A stretch of DNA of 64,000 nucleotides from Eublepharis macularius (lineage: Eukaryota > Chordata > Lepidosauria > Squamata > Eublepharidae), in the NCBI RefSeq assembly GCF_028583425.1, contig NC_072806.1, forward strand, positions 32,596,001 to 32,660,000. The letters are read 5' to 3'. The translations under genes were made by a program, and so were the position numbers. This document shows, one piece after another, positions 1-16,441 of the stretch. The notes beneath the pieces are model-generated. The model saw nothing but the letters and a program-made list of their open reading frames with translations. It made no database searches and was not told where the DNA came from. The stretch's first letter is position 1, and the number at the start of each line of letters is the position of its first letter.

Positions 1-549
1 TATCTCTGCTCGCTAGTCACAACTAAGAGCCAGTCAAATAGCCACAGCTACGTTTGTGTTACACATCATGTGAGTGCCTATTTCTGTTTAGCAGGGGGGA
101 GTCCTTGACTAACGGAGGTGAAGGGTGGGGATCCCACCTTTCCATTCCACTAACTGGAGCATTCCGCTGGCCTCCACTTCATACAGCAGAGGCCAGTTCC
201 ACTCTTAGTGGAGTGGAAATGCTGGATCCCTGTCTTAAGAGATGAAGGCAATGGTAGTTACTGGGCCAGGACCCAATGTGAAGTGTTCAGCCAGGCTGGC
301 TGCCTGCTTGGTACTAGGTTCAGGGACTGGCTTCACACCATGCAGGATTCCTTGCTGCAAGATAACAGCAAAGGCAAATTCATGAAAGATCAATCAAACT
401 TCAGGGGTACCTCAACAGTTCACAAGTGACGGGGACAAACACGAGAGAGGACCTTGCCAGAGCCTCCTAGATCTATCTGGGTGCTGTTGGAAACTGTGCT
501 GGACTAGGTGGCTTCTGAGATCCCAAACCGCTTCTTCTTTGTTCCTTAG
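1..549 (+). other. CLTC intron, partial
   Basis: Intron upstream of the first exon in the window, ending in a pyrimidine-rich stretch and ag at 548-549. I see no exon or clear repeat in it. Confidence 0.7.
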
Positions 550-2104
<1,555 letters not shown>

Positions 2105-2236
2105 GTGGCCAATGTGGAACTGTATTACAAAGCGATCCAGTTTTATTTGGAGTTCAAACCACTGCTGCTGAACGACCTTCTGATGGTGCTCTCTCCCCGG
2201 CTTGACCACACCCGTGCCGTAAACTTTTTTAGCAAG
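2105..2236 (+). CDS. CLTC: Clathrin heavy chain 1, coding exon (about 1398-1441)
   Basis: The exon is 132 nt (44 codons, phase 0 at both ends), with cccacag before it and aag|gtattc after it. It reads [20 protein letters not shown] and ends AVNFFSK. It differs from human only by conservative changes (YYRA to YYKA, NYFSK to NFFSK). It codes for part of the proximal leg, the region that contacts clathrin light chains. Open frame continues past the donor, but that extension is intronic and not conserved. Confidence 0.97.
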
Positions 2237-3167
<931 letters not shown>

Positions 3168-3199
3168 TAATTTGTGTAGCAAAGCCCTCCTGAGCCTAG

Positions 3200-3505
<306 letters not shown>

Positions 3506-3647
3506 TGAGGGCTTAGTAGAATTGCAGGAAGGCTGGGTGGGTAGGAAGATGGAGAAGTCCTCCTACTTTGTAAGCCTACTGCAATGGGTGGAAGGATGTG
3601 TGTATTTGTATGTGCGTGTCTGGCAAGCACTGGTCCATCTTCACTGA

Positions 3648-3908
<261 letters not shown>

Positions 3909-5858
3909 TGAGCCCATCCGATAAGCGTGAGGCCTCCCTGTTAGCTGCTGGCTGCCCTGTTTGTCTGTTACACCTCTGTTGTGTTTGTGCTACTAACACC
4001 TGTGCTGCCTTTATTGGAAATGTCTGTCTCTGTCTCTATTTGCACTCCTCATTCTGGGCCCAGCTGAGGAAGCAAGGACCTGGATGCTTGCAGAGCAGGT
4101 TGTTGTCAGAAGCAGAGTTAATAGTAGCATCCCAGCTGATCAATAAGGACATTTTAGAGTTAGATTTGTACCAGAAGTTCCACAGCCACAGAAGAGCCCC
4201 TTTATCTGCTCCCGCAACCCTAGAAATGGAGTCCTGTTATCCCTTTGAAATTTAACAGCAAGTTTTTGCAGCTGAATCCTGAACCCAAGATACTGAGTGA
4301 TGGGAGTGGTTTACTGTCAAAAGCTGCATCCCTAAAAGATCAGCTCCTGGCCTGCCTTCATATTGGCACTTGCAGCTGGGATGTAACCCGAGTCCAGCTC
4401 CTCTGGTTACTCCCCATCTACATCTCGTATCTCTCCAGACCAACGTCAGCTGGCACAGATGTCTTTGCTGTGTTGTTGGGGTAGCCACTCATCCGTTTCT
4501 GTCCAGTACAGAGATCTGCATCATCCTGAAGCTCTGTGTGGCCAGATGCCGACACCTCTTGCCTCAGCAGCACGTCTTGTTGCAGCCATTTAATCGGCTC
4601 TGCACCAGGCTGATGGTCTCCAGCTTCCTCGTGCTGCAAACAGGTTTTGGATTTAATGCACTGTGTCCCGGTGACACTGCATTCAAAACGGGGAATATAG
4701 AACTGACCATTGTTCTGTCAGCTTCTTCCTTGTGATGCTGAATGGGTTCCCCAGCCCCTGTTCCACATTTGCCTGCCCTCGTCTCCTGATCTCAAGTTCA
4801 GCCCTTTGGGCGGTCAGATAGGGCTCGCTCCTCTCTCTTTCACGAGTGAAAAAGTTAGCGAGATCTGTCTCGGGTTCTTAAGCATTCTGCAGGGTCTTCT
4901 GCAAGTCTTTACAACCATCCTATAAGGAGGGAGGATGCAATGGCATCGAAACTGGCCAGAGTTGAACCTGGGAGACCTTCAGACCTACTGATGTGTGGTG
5001 GTCTTCTTTGCCCACCCAGTTCTAGGCAGCTTGGATTCCTCCCTGCCATGTGGTTGTTCCTCAGTGTTAAGATGCTGCTTGGGAATCTGCCAAACTCCCC
5101 TGCAGTAGTCCCAGTAGGTGGTGGAAGTGGTAGGCGTGTTCCTTGGCTCCCTATAGGAACGCTCTGTGTCGGAATTGTCACTGCAGTAAGTTCATTCTAG
5201 AAACAGGGGGAACTTCCTGCTCTAAAGAGACCTTGGAAAAAAACCTCAACCATTACCTCACTTCTGGTTTCAAAACAGCAACCCTGCAATCTCGTTAAGT
5301 AGCAGCAATGCAGTTGGGCATCTGTTTCTTTCAGTTTGCCAAGTGCTTTTATTTTCCTCCTTGGAAAAAAACATAGGAAGGACAAGGAGACTGGCCACAC
5401 ATTGTACGGGGAGACGGAGGCCAAGGAATAGGTGGTCCTCTAAGACTGTTGGATTGCAACCTCCAACTCTGCCTCCTTCAGAAGCAGGAGGTTAAAGAGG
5501 GAAGCGCCATAACTTGCGTGCAAAGTTCTGCAAAATAATCTGAACAGCCTCTTGGTAATTAGCTGCTGGGGAATTCTGACATTAAAAACTCTCTACGGTT
5601 AACAACCCCCCCCCTTTTTTTTTGCTAGTACACACATTCCACACGCCGTACTCCATGTAAACATGAAAAGCGTAGCCAGCCAAGCACCCTTGGAATGCAA
5701 AGCCCAACTTGGCTTTCTGCAGCCAGTGCCTCCGACATGCTGTTTGGTTTTTAAAACTTTTTTCTTCCCTCACTCTTTGCTGATTCTATCTTTTTAACAT
5801 GCTCAGTATGGAGTTTGATTTTTTTTCTCTAAGCTGCACCTTCTGAATTCCTTTGCAG

Positions 5859-5879
5859 GTTGATGCAATAAAGGAAAAG
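5859..5879 (+). CDS. CLTC: CLTC alternative 21-nt microexon (VDAIKEK)
   Basis: A 21-nt cassette encoding VDAIKEK sits inside the 6.1-kb intron between the YLTK and VDKLDAS exons. A long pyrimidine tract and cctttgcag precede it, and aag|gtgaac follows. It is in phase 0 on both sides, so inclusion adds seven residues (YLTK-VDAIKEK-VDKL) and skipping keeps the frame. Mammalian CLTC has a seven-residue alternative exon at this site near the trimerisation domain, reported as included in skeletal muscle and linked to flat clathrin plaques. Position, length, phase and sequence fit that exon. Use in this species is inferred, not seen. Confidence 0.88.
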
Positions 5880-7578
5880 GTGAACATTGGTTCTTTTCCC
5901 ATCTTTAAGTCTGGAGACCTAAATCTAAGGAAATCTGCATGAGTTTTCTCTTTCCTACCTTTTTACTACGCTGCTGCTGCTTTCTCCCCCACCCGCGCCC
6001 CTCCCCCCCAACAAAATCTCACTAAAGCCTCTGCAAGTTTAAAACCATAGCAATAGCTGTAGGACAAAACAGTAGACACTAATTGGCTAATCACCTCCAC
6101 AGGAAGGACAGAAGCGATCAGTTGGATCACAGTTTGCAAGAGAAGTGACGAGGTGGTGGGATTGTGCACACAAGGATGCTTGAAAGAAACGATGGCTGCC
6201 CTCGGCGCATCCATTAACGGTGACACCCTGAAGCGTAGCAGGGCAGTGATTGGGTTCGCTGTATAACAGCCTCGTTTTGCATCCCTGCCAAGGGCTGTGA
6301 TCCAGTGTCTGATCTTTTGAGTCTTACTAATGTCTCTTGCTGACGGTAGGCGAAAACCCAAATGCTAGCTGCTTTGAGGCTGTTCCTCACGTTTAACCAG
6401 GCACCGGTCACTTGTGGTTCCAGCTGGCTTTCCCCCTTCCCCTGGACCAAGGCCGGTTTCTTGGGCCCAGATACTCTTGTCAATTTCCCCCCTCCTTGAA
6501 TTCCTGGTACTTCATCCTAAGCCAGAGTTAAGGCGCAAGGCACTGAGGTTCAGCTCATTTGGGCTGATGGGCACCTCATAAACCCTAAGACTTTTAAAAG
6601 TTGGCAGTGTGGTTCTTTTCTTTTTTTAAAAGCCAGATAGCAAGCTTGTCTCCTTGGCCCATTGCCCCCTTGATAGCCCCTGGAGCCACCGGCAAACCTG
6701 TGTCAAACGTGTTGGGCGTTGGCGTCCTCCAGCAGCTAGGCATTGGCGATGGTGAAAGTGTGGTGTGTGGAAAAAGGTACATGAACTGCAGTGTTTGCTT
6801 TCTTGAACTGAGCATGTTCAACAGTCATTGTGATGTACATCTCACTTTCCCTGAAGCTGCAGAGCATTGCTGTGGGGGAGGGAGGAGGGCTGTGTGCCGT
6901 GATCTCTTTTGGGGAAGGGAGCCTGGTTGGCCGCCGTCTCCAGCCTCACTCCTTGCTTCAGTTCTTTTGCCTTTTTTCCATGCACATGAAACACCAAAAA
7001 TATTAACATTGACCGCATGTGATTCTTTTTTTTTGTTCTACTTTTCCCCCCTACTCTGCAGCTTTATCGCTGTCTCTGTGGAAAAGCCTTTTTTAACTGC
7101 AGTTGTATGCACTTTTAATAAACCTGTCAGCAGGCCATCAAACAGTGTGGTTCATGTCAATAAAGAGCCCTCTCTCTCGCCTCCCTTCTCATTTAAACAA
7201 GCTTGCATTCATTCATGGACTGTTCTAAACGCTTGAATATTTTTTAAAGTGCCATCTGAACAGTAAAAATATTGGCTAGGTTTTTTTCTGGGCTGGAAGC
7301 TGGCCAGCTGTATAGGAGCTCTTCCTCTTCGCTTAGCTTGTGTTCTTCTGCGATGCATACCTCTGTCTGGATCTCTGCTTCAGCGCCTCAAAACATTTCC
7401 AGCTTGTTCTTCCTTATTCTAATGCGCCTGAGCTGGAAGGGCAGGGTTCGAATGACACAAAGGCACGATCTGCCTACCGATAATTGCTGAGGGCTGACTC
7501 TGAATACTGTCCCTTGCCTGGGAGTGTGCCTTGTTCTCCTAAATACCTGCTTTTGGTATGGAGCTCTCTCTTGGAGGG

Positions 7579-7768
7579 AGAGGCCATGGCTCAGTCATAG
7601 AGTATCTGCTTTACATGCAGAAGGTCCCAGGTTCAATCTCCGGCAAGGATCAAGGTAGTAGGTGATAGGAAAGACCTCCTGAGACACGGGGGAACCACTG
7701 CCAGTCTGAGTAGACAGTACTGACCTTGATGGGCTGATGCCGTGTAAGGGCAGCTTCATGTGTTCAGG
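7579..7768 (+). repeat. tRNA-derived SINE
   Basis: Head with pol III-type A box (tggctcagtcatagagtatc) and B box (ggttcaatctc), then a body and a tail ending cagcttcatgtgttc. This is a widespread squamate SINE; the same family lies on the other strand at 25318-25532. It is moderately diverged and sits in the CLTC intron. Confidence 0.75.
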
Positions 7769-10031
7769 AAACAAGACGTTGTAGCTAGTTGACCAGAGGC
7801 AGTGGTTGTGGGCAAACGGTATGCCTGCATTCCTGCCTGGACCTGGTGTTGCTTGCAGAAGATGTTGAGGTGTTTCTTCAAGCTGTGAAAGAGGGCCTGC
7901 TGCTCCTCAAATGAGCTCTGGAGTCCTGTGGCACCTTAAAGACTATCGAGGTTTTTTCCCAACTTGGAACCTTACTGTTTATCCTCTTGTTGAATCTTAA
8001 GATGTTGTCTCTAGTTCACAGAAGCTTGTGCTAGAATAGAATTGCCAGTTTTACTCATGCTGCAAGAATCTTTGCTGCAGCGGCGTAAAACGGCCACCAT
8101 TCTGGTACGTCTAAAAAAGTATTTGAGGGCCAGCTGCCAAAAGAGAAGGAGTTCAGCTGCATGAAAATCCACTGAACCCTGGCTCCCGAGGAAAAGAATG
8201 TCAGCATTTTGCCTTCCCTCTGGCTTCTCTTCCCAAGCAAACAGATTTGGGAGGGGGGTGGCTTTCAGAGTCAGGAGTCCAGCAGTTCTCTGGAGTTGTC
8301 CAGTTCACTCCTACTGCACAAGTTGAGTGGGGATCTAAAATAGGACACAAGTGACAGCCAGACATCTTTCCAAAGCGACACTTGATACAGTCCTGTAACA
8401 TCAGTATCTATCTCAGTTTAAACAGTGGTGGGCCACATCTTGGGCAGATATGGTCAGGTAGTGAGTGCAAGTGCAGACCACTTAGGTAGCACACACTGGC
8501 CATGCACTGTGAAGTGGCATTTGCTCTTAATCTGCTAGGATGGGGATGGAGGTAGAAGGCCTGATCCTAACCAAGAGCCCTGGATCTGCCAGCCCCCCCC
8601 CCCTGCTATTAGACTGGAGTGCTGGAAATTCCCTCACTTTCCTTTTTGGGTTAGCCAGCCATGCTGAGAAATGGCTGTATGCAGTTGGAGACTAGACCTG
8701 GGCACTGTTCTGCCAGGATCTTCCCAGGGTCCAGAGTCCATCTTAAGATTTAAACCAGGCCAGAGATGCTAAACACCAAACGTGCAGCTAAGGGAGTGTT
8801 GCACTTTACAGCTGCAGATTGAACGGCAAACTAGGGCGGGATGCTGGCTAGCAAGAATGTACTCTTTGTCCAAATAACAGGTGTCGGCACCTTTCAGAGT
8901 GGCTGTATTGCCGAAGGGAGACTGCAGGTCTCCTATGTCCAGCATAGAGAGGGCCCTACTTGTAAAAAGTCCGTGTTATCTAAGCTTATATACTGGCCAG
9001 CTCATGGGAAATCCCTGATGTGGCCTAGGGATGCTGAGCAGGCTGCCTGGCTTAGCCTAATGAGTGCTCATTCTGAGCTCCACTTTCACATCAGGACTAC
9101 GAGGGGCGAGCAACTGTACAGCAGCTGTGGTCTAGCTCCTTACAACCTTGTCTTCTGTCCCTTGCAAATATATCCAGGACAACCTGTGTCACTAGTGTAA
9201 TTGCGGAGTGAATTTCCTAAGGCACAGGCAGCTGCAGGGGCTGGATATATTTCTGATGGTTGAAACTAGGCTTCAACTTCTTTTTCTTAAGAAAATCAGA
9301 CTTGCTGTTTTTTGTTTTTTTTAAAAAATGGAACTCTTTGGTTTACCCTAAGGCTCCCAGACTGAAATGTTCCCATGGTGTCTGGGCCATTTCACATATC
9401 CGTACTGCTGTATAAAGTGATAGCTTCAAAGCACATCCTGCCTGTGACTCACCTAATCTAAACAACCATGCTGCGTGCCAGAAATGACCCGAGTGAAAGC
9501 CTACCCACTGATAGTGTGCATTGCAGATTACCCACAAACTTGCTCCAGCCGCCATGCTGTTGGGTGGTGGCTCAGTTGTGGAAATAGGTTATCTCCAAGA
9601 GTCCTAAAATGCTGGTTTGGCTGAGAGGCCTAAGCTCTATTGGACTAGGTCAATGGGCAAGCTACACAGAGCCCATTAAAATGACGTTGCATGAAGACCT
9701 TCAGGAAGAAGCCCAGTTGCTCGAGTTTATTGTTAAATCCCACCCCAAGCTGGACCTGTTGAATGCCAGACTTCCAGCTTTGAGCGGGGGAGGCTAATAG
9801 GGCCAGAGATGTTTTTCTCCAAGTGTTGTGGTGGTGTTTGTAAAACGGTCCTCTTGGCAGTCCCACCGATAACTCCCCCTCCCCCCCAAAAAAACTTTTG
9901 CAAGTGGTCAGCAATCTTTGACCGAGTTTCATACCCACTGAAGGCTTTTCCACTTCTCTGCCAGACAACTTAGGATGTGAGCTGTTCAAGCATGGCTTTG
10001 TCTAACTTCTGGGGCTTTTCTGTCTCCCTAG

Positions 10032-10310
<279 letters not shown>

Positions 10311-10854
10311 TGAGATTTTGCTGTCTATTTCAGTGCTTGGTGCCTTGGTCCCTTTTCAGAAGCAGCCCTCCAGCAAAACTGATTGCTGGCCCATGTGCTT
10401 AAGGTTATTTGCTCACACCCTTGGCTTTTCCCAGGAAGCAGCAGTAGATTGCTCATAGAAGCAAAGGCATTGAAGGGCAGAGTGTGCTGGCATTCACTGT
10501 TTGCCACTTTCTAGGCACAGCTTTTTCTTCAGCGTGCTGGCTTTGCCATTCTTACCTGACACAGAGAAGCCGGTTAGGTTTTCCTCTGTGAATCTCATAC
10601 AACAGAGGTAATGGCTGGCATTTTCTGTGAGGCAGCGAGCATCCTGCTGTGAACACTTGTGGGAAAGAACTAGAGAGAGGGGGTGGTAACTTTTAACCAT
10701 GTCATTGGCTACAAGTGAGTGGCAAATTTAAAAGGGACCCAAACTGAGTTATGAATATTTTCAAAGAGTACCCAGTAGATATTCTTCCTTCTGTCACAGC
10801 AGAAAAAGCCGTCCCCTACAATGGAGTTGTTTTCCGCTGCCCCAGAAGGTCGGA

Positions 10855-11297
10855 CCAGAGCCAACGGTTAAAAGAGTTTTTGGCTAAACATTAGAACTTC
10901 CTGACAGAGCAGTCCCTCAGTGGAACAGGCTTCCTCGGGAGGTGGTGGGCTTTCCTCCTTTGGAGGTTTTTAAGCAGAGGCTAGATGGCCACCTGACAGC
11001 AATGCTGATTCTATGAACCTGGGCAGATCATGAGAGGGAGGGCAGGAAGGCTTACATCAGTGCTAAGTTCTCTTGGCCCTTCTTACATGCCCTGGGTGAG
11101 GCCGATTGCCACTTTGGGGTCAGGTAGCAATTTCCCCCAGGCCAGTTTGGCTAGGGATCCTGGCGGTGTTTTGCCGTCTCCTGAGCACGGAGTAAGGGTC
11201 ACTGGGTGTGGGGGCGGGAGGAGGTACTTGGGAATTTCCTGCATTGTGCAGGGGGTTTAGACCCTAGAAGTCCCTTCCAACCTTAAGATTCTATGAT
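10855..11297 (+). mobile_element. CR1-type LINE 3' end
   Basis: The text aacttcctgacagagcag ... ggaggtttttaagcagaggc ... ccttccaaccttaagattctatgatg is the familiar reptile/bird CR1-group 3' tail, ending in the ATTCTATGA motif. It is 5'-truncated, lies in the last CLTC intron, and ends about 135 nt before the final exon. Confidence 0.7.
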
Positions 11298-11373
11298 GGG
11301 ACCAAGCTGGCGTCATCCTGAAAAGTGTATGACTCCTTCAGGGCTCATGTCGTTCTTAATCCCTTACTGTTGA

Positions 11374-11559
<186 letters not shown>

Positions 11560-12536
11560 GGAGCAAGTCTGTCTGGAGTGAGCATCGTTGTTGAACCTCC
11601 ACCGTCCCTCCCCCTTCAACTCAACAGGGAAAAGCTTTGTGTCCTTGTAACCCTACTTCATGAAGGACTGTGTTTTGTTTCGTTTTTTTCCCCTAGTGCA
11701 AGCTCTTTGGATCCCATTTAGTGTAATCCTTTCTTCACATTCCATGTCACTTAGAACTTTCCCGCTGCTCCAAATGGGAATAGTTTCGAATGTTCCAAGT
11801 GGGCTTTCTCTCTCTCTCTGTCTCTCTCTCTCTCTTTGTTTTGGGTTTGGTTTATTTGCAAGACTGCTTCTTGACATTAAACCCAGTCTCTTGTGACGAT
11901 TCCAATTTGCACTCTGTAACGTTTAAAACCTTATTGAATCTTTTAAGTTCAATGTGTATGCGCAGCTTACAAATATGTACTGTCGTATCTAAAACGCATT
12001 AAAAGTCTTGTATATTCTGAAGGGGAGGAAGCTAACAGAAGAATTTGGATTTGGTGTTGAAACACTAACCCAGCATATCCTTCCCAGGTCGGATTGCTTA
12101 GCTCTTTGAAAAAAAAAAATACAAGTTGCGTACAACAGCCTTTCCTGAAATTAAAAACAAACCTAGTCAAGTTTCCCTTACAAACCTATGCAGTATCCAG
12201 TTACTCATAGAGAAAATGCTAGTTGTTTGCTCACTCCATATGTACTGATTGCCCTTCTGTTGTGCTGTGCCCCCTGTGCTTTCTTGTGGGGACCATTTTT
12301 TTTTTAAATTTTCTATTTGAGGAACAAGAGAGCACCAATGAATCCAATCTGTGTGTATTTGACTAACCCTGCCCTGAGGTTTGTGTATGTTGGATATTGT
12401 GGTGTTCAAGATCACTTTTTTTCCTGAGTGTACAGAAGAGAGAGTGGAAGTCAAAGAGGAAGGGGAGGGGAGGAAAAAAACTTAATTGCTGTTCAGTTAT
12501 GTTTGTGCAATTTAAAATGGCTCAAATTGAAAAAAA

Positions 12537-12542
12537 AATAAA
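12537..12542 (+). terminator. CLTC: Proximal poly(A) signal of CLTC
   Basis: AATAAA within an A-rich run about 980 nt after the stop codon, followed by T-rich sequence. Use is inferred. Confidence 0.5.
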
Positions 12543-12965
12543 TTACTGGACTGTGGAAATCCTCTATAGTAGTTTTTCAGTATGCATCTCTCTTCAGACT
12601 CCTTTATTACATATGCACTCAGCCTCAAATAGACTGGTTGAACAGTGTTCTTAAGGTCAAAGGGCAGAACCAGCAGCTTAGCAAAATACCAAATTTCTTA
12701 CTATGGAGACTATTGGCAGGCGTGCACTGAAGAGACGACGTGAGGAAATGTGTATTTTAAATGCTTGGGACTCTATACCGGCGCAGGAGAAAGATGCGAT
12801 AGCACTTTGCAAAGGCTGGCTGTGAGCTGAGCCGATGGCCGTGTCTTCTACCCAGGTGGGGGAAAAAACTCTTTAGGGTTGTAGTTTTGAGTGTTCCAAT
12901 TTAAAATTTGACAAAAACAGATCATGTTATAGGTATGTTAAGTTGCCTTAATATATTAGCTTCAA

Positions 12966-12971
12966 AATAAA
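12966..12971 (+). terminator. CLTC: Distal poly(A) signal of CLTC
   Basis: AATAAA about 1.4 kb after the stop, followed within 50 nt by a TG/T-rich stretch (gtcatgtttatg). No other convincing signal lies between here and the repeats that start at 14.5 kb. Confidence 0.6.
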
Positions 12972-12990
12972 GTTGACTTCAATGTTCAAC

Positions 12991-14536
12991 ACAGTTGAAT
13001 ACTGTCATGTTTATGTACAAGAGGGACCCCGTTGCAGAGCAAGGAAGTTGAAATGGTTTTTCAGAACCCACTTTTGTGGGTGTAAGAATGGTGGGAAAGG
13101 TTTGCTGTAGCTAGAGGGGAAAGGAAGTCTGTCTCTGCAGCACTGTGATGGTTTTAGGAGAAATCATACTTGGGGTACGTGGAATGTACACCGCTGCTGT
13201 CCCGAGACATGCTTTGAGGGCAGTGAGCAGCCAGCCAGACTTGCTGGAATGCTCTGAAGCTGAGAACAGTTGGAAGGGCAGCCCTTCCTCAAGGGCCCCA
13301 CGGCCAGTCCTCCCGCTCTGGTACTGCATACTTCCTAAGGGGGAGGGGTTAGCGGGTCAGTGGGATAACCACCTCCTATGTGCCCTGCTTTTATGGGTAC
13401 ATAAAGGGGCTGGGTCAAAGTATGCCTGATGGTGGCAAAGCAGTTGAAGTCCCTAGAAAGTAGGCTTGTCTGGGTTTCCATTGAAAGATCCCTGGTCATT
13501 CATCATATGGGTGAGGATTCATCAACCAAATCAAAGCAATGTGGTCTTAATGGGTTCATCCTCCTTTGGAATCAGGCAGGATTGCCTAAGAAGTTCGTGT
13601 GCATGCTCACACTTCCCTCCTCAGAGCCAGTAAAGGGGCATGGAGGATCAGGTTCTTCTTAAGCTTAGGTACTGGGGAAGGAGGTGGTCATGAGACACCA
13701 TCTCAAGCCTACTCTAGCTCATAGGCTTTCTGTGTTGATATCGTGGGAAAGCTGCCTAGTATGTTTTGCTTCAGCTTTTGGGAGGAAAAACAGCTAGGCT
13801 ATCTGTTAGGTTAGGAAGGGGGTAATCGGCTGCCACCACTCAGGGATCTCCTGAGTACATCTAGACTGCCCTATTGAGAAGGTGCCCGTCCAGCTGAATC
13901 CCAGCACAATAACTGGGTGAAAACCCTGGGAAATACATTGTAGCAAACTATGTAGTGCCCAGGCAGTCTGGCACATAGGAAAGAGATCCGAAGAAATATC
14001 CCAGAGAAATGGATTGTACTAAGGAAACCCACAAAAAAAAACTTTATAGGAAAAAAGGTTTGTTATAGGAAAAAGGGGGAAATGGTGGGTGGATTCAAAG
14101 GGGGTAGGAATGGGGGCAGGAATACAAAACACAGGGAAGAGCATTCTTATCACACAGCCTCTCAAAAACAATAATGCTGGTTTAACTGAGCTAAGTACAC
14201 TTTACCTAGGTTGTAGCAAGTTTCTCAGAGCATGTACAGAGTTCCTTGCAGTACCAAGGTATTGGAGGAGTCCTTAACCGGTGGATCACTGGTCTAGGGG
14301 TCTCAAGATATTCCAAAGTTGAGACCAGAGAAAAACCCAGAGCTCCCAGATTTTTATGGGCAATGGGAGTCTGATCTTGGTGAGATCGGTTAGCAGATCT
14401 AGTCAATCCCAAGCAAAGCTCCATCTCTGATGTCACAGACTATTTCCACCAATCAGAATTTTTAAAGCGTGGTCTTGCCATTTTAATGACTCTACACTTT
14501 CATGACAAATAGGGGATCTGGCCCAAACCAGTGTTG
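12991..14536. other. Intergenic stretch after CLTC, nothing recognised
   Basis: Region between the CLTC poly(A) site and the first intergenic LINE. The small ORFs here show no family likeness and no repeat family is clear. Confidence 0.5.
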
Positions 14537-15875
14537 CATATTTGTGCGTGTGTATGTGATGTGCCGTCAAGTCGCCTCTGACCTATGGCGACCCTATGAA
14601 TGAGAGACCTCCAAAACGTCCTATCATTAACAGACTTGCTCAGATCTTGCAAACTGGAGGACGTGGCTTCTTTTATTGAGTCAAGACATCTCATCTGAGG
14701 TCTTCCTCTTTTCCTACTGCCTTCCACTTTTCCTAGCATTGTCTTTTCCAGTGAGTCTTGTCTTCTCATGATGTGACCAAAGTACGATAGCCTCAGTTTT
14801 GTCATTTTAACTTCTAGGGAGAATCAGGTTTAATTTGATCCAGAACCCACTTTTTGGTCTTCACCATCCATGGTATCTGCAAAACTCTCCAACACCACAT
14901 TTCAAATGAATAAATTTTCTTACTGTCAGCTTTCACATCCGTATATAGTAATGGGGAATACCATAGTTTGGATTATCTTGATCCCCAGAGAGACATCTTT
15001 AAGGATCTTTTCTAGTTCCCTCATGGCTGCTCTTCCAAGTCTCAATCTTCTTCTGATTTCTTGGTTGCAGTCTCCCTTTTGGTTGATCATTGAGCCAAGG
15101 AATAGATAATCTTGAACAATTTCAATTTCCTCATTGTCAGCTTTAAAACTGTAATTCCTCAGTAGTCATTACTTTTGTGTTCTTGACTGATGTTCGGCTG
15201 TAAACCTGCTTTGGCGCTTTCTCCTTTAACCTTCAGTAGTTGATTCAAATCTTCATTCTTATGCCAGTAATGTGTCATCTGTATATCTCAAATTATTAAC
15301 GTTCCACCAATGTTCACTCCACCTTCTTCTAGATCTAATCCAACTTTCCTTATATGTTCTGCATAGAGGTTGAACAGGAAGGGAAATAATATGCATCCTT
15401 GTCTGACACCTTTGCCAATTGGAAACCATTCTGTTTCCTCATATTCTGCCCTAACAGTAGTCTCTTGTCCAGAGTACAGGTTGCGCATCAGAACAATCAG
15501 ATGTTATGGCTTTTAACACTATCCATAGCTTTTCATGATCCACACAGTCAAAAGCTGTAATCTATAAAACACAGGCTGATTTTCTACTGGAATTCCATGG
15601 TATTTTCCATTAACCATCATAAATTTGCAATGTGATCTCTAGTGCCTCTTCCTTTTTGAACATCTGGCATTTCTCGTTCCATGTATGGTAAGTCTTTGCT
15701 GTAGAATTTTGAGCATCACTTTGCTTGCGTGGGAAATTAACACAATGATCCGATAGTTGCTGCACTCTTTGGCCTCCTCCTTTTTTGGAATTGGTATGTA
15801 AGACTGAGCGTTTCCAGTCTGTGGGCCGTTGTTTTCCATATTTGTTGACAGATTCAGATGTACACATACTCAGGA
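14537..15875 (-). mobile_element. BovB-like RTE LINE, 5'-truncated and decayed
   Basis: On the minus strand it codes for broken pieces of an RTE reverse transcriptase: YSGQETTVRAEYEETEWFPI with GVRQGC, and a C-terminal part with LSYFGHIMRRQDSLEKTMLG and GSRKRGRPQMRCLDSIKEAT, a signature of BovB-type elements. The 3' end (low coordinates) carries the RTE tail, complementary to tgatgtgccgtcaagtcgcc. The frames are scattered over several reading frames, so it is dead. A second copy of the same family lies at about 41.29-45.46 kb. Confidence 0.85.
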
Positions 15876-16297
15876 TTTATTTTGAATATGTATGTACACA
15901 TCTGGCACATAATGTTTGCAGGCTTACAAGATAAGCTTAAGAACAGTTTAAGAAAGCTGTAGTGGAAGATAAATTACCATAATTTTATGCTCACCACTTT
16001 AACATCTCTAATGGCTGAGAAAAGCATTGTTTCAGTTTAAACCTAAGTAAATCAACATTAAATTACACTGTCAAAAGGAAAACTCCTAGGTGAAACAGTT
16101 TTCCACACATTTCAAAATTCCTTTGAGTCCAACAACTATGGCCCTGTATTCTTTTACCTAAAAGTAGATGATACCTCTTGCATTTCAGGGCCTTTAACCC
16201 TACTGTTCAGTTTAAGTACTTATAACTTACTAAGAATTCTGCTGAAGTGGGCTCTAGCTCACAAAAACTTGTGCTGTAATATTACTGCAGCTATGAG
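15876..16297. other. Intergenic gap, nothing recognised
   Basis: AT-rich sequence between the RTE copy and a palindromic MITE. No ORF or repeat assigned. Confidence 0.4.
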
Positions 16298-16441
16298 TGA
16301 TTCTGCACACGTTGGATAATGCACTTCCAATCCTCTTTATAGATCATTTGGAATGGATTTTTTTGTGTGCGGAACAAAAAATCCACCTCAAACGATTGAT
16401 AAAGTGCATTGAAAATGCATTATCCAACGTGTGCGGAATCA
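16298..16441. mobile_element. Palindromic MITE, 144 bp
   Basis: Starts tgattctgcacacgttggat and ends with the reverse complement (atccaacgtgtgcggaatca). The inverted arms run nearly to the middle, so the whole element folds as one hairpin. There is no coding capacity. The superfamily is not settled because I could not fix a target-site duplication. Confidence 0.7.

Larger units (their letters stand above)
11560..12990 (+). other. CLTC: CLTC 3' untranslated region
   Basis: About 1.4 kb of AT-rich sequence without repeats of transposon type follows the stop. It holds a CT-rich microsatellite (about 11807-11838) and two good poly(A) signals, AATAAA at 12537-12542 and at 12966-12971. The second is taken as the distal end, so the cleavage point near 12990 is an estimate. 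Using the first would give a roughly 1-kb UTR. Confidence 0.75.

Noticed and set aside
7600-7660. tRNA gene
   Set aside because: A and B boxes are present, but the cloverleaf is not complete and the body continues as a SINE.
11807-11838. Regulatory CT-rich element in the CLTC 3' UTR
   Set aside because: It is a simple (TC)n microsatellite. No evidence for function from sequence alone.
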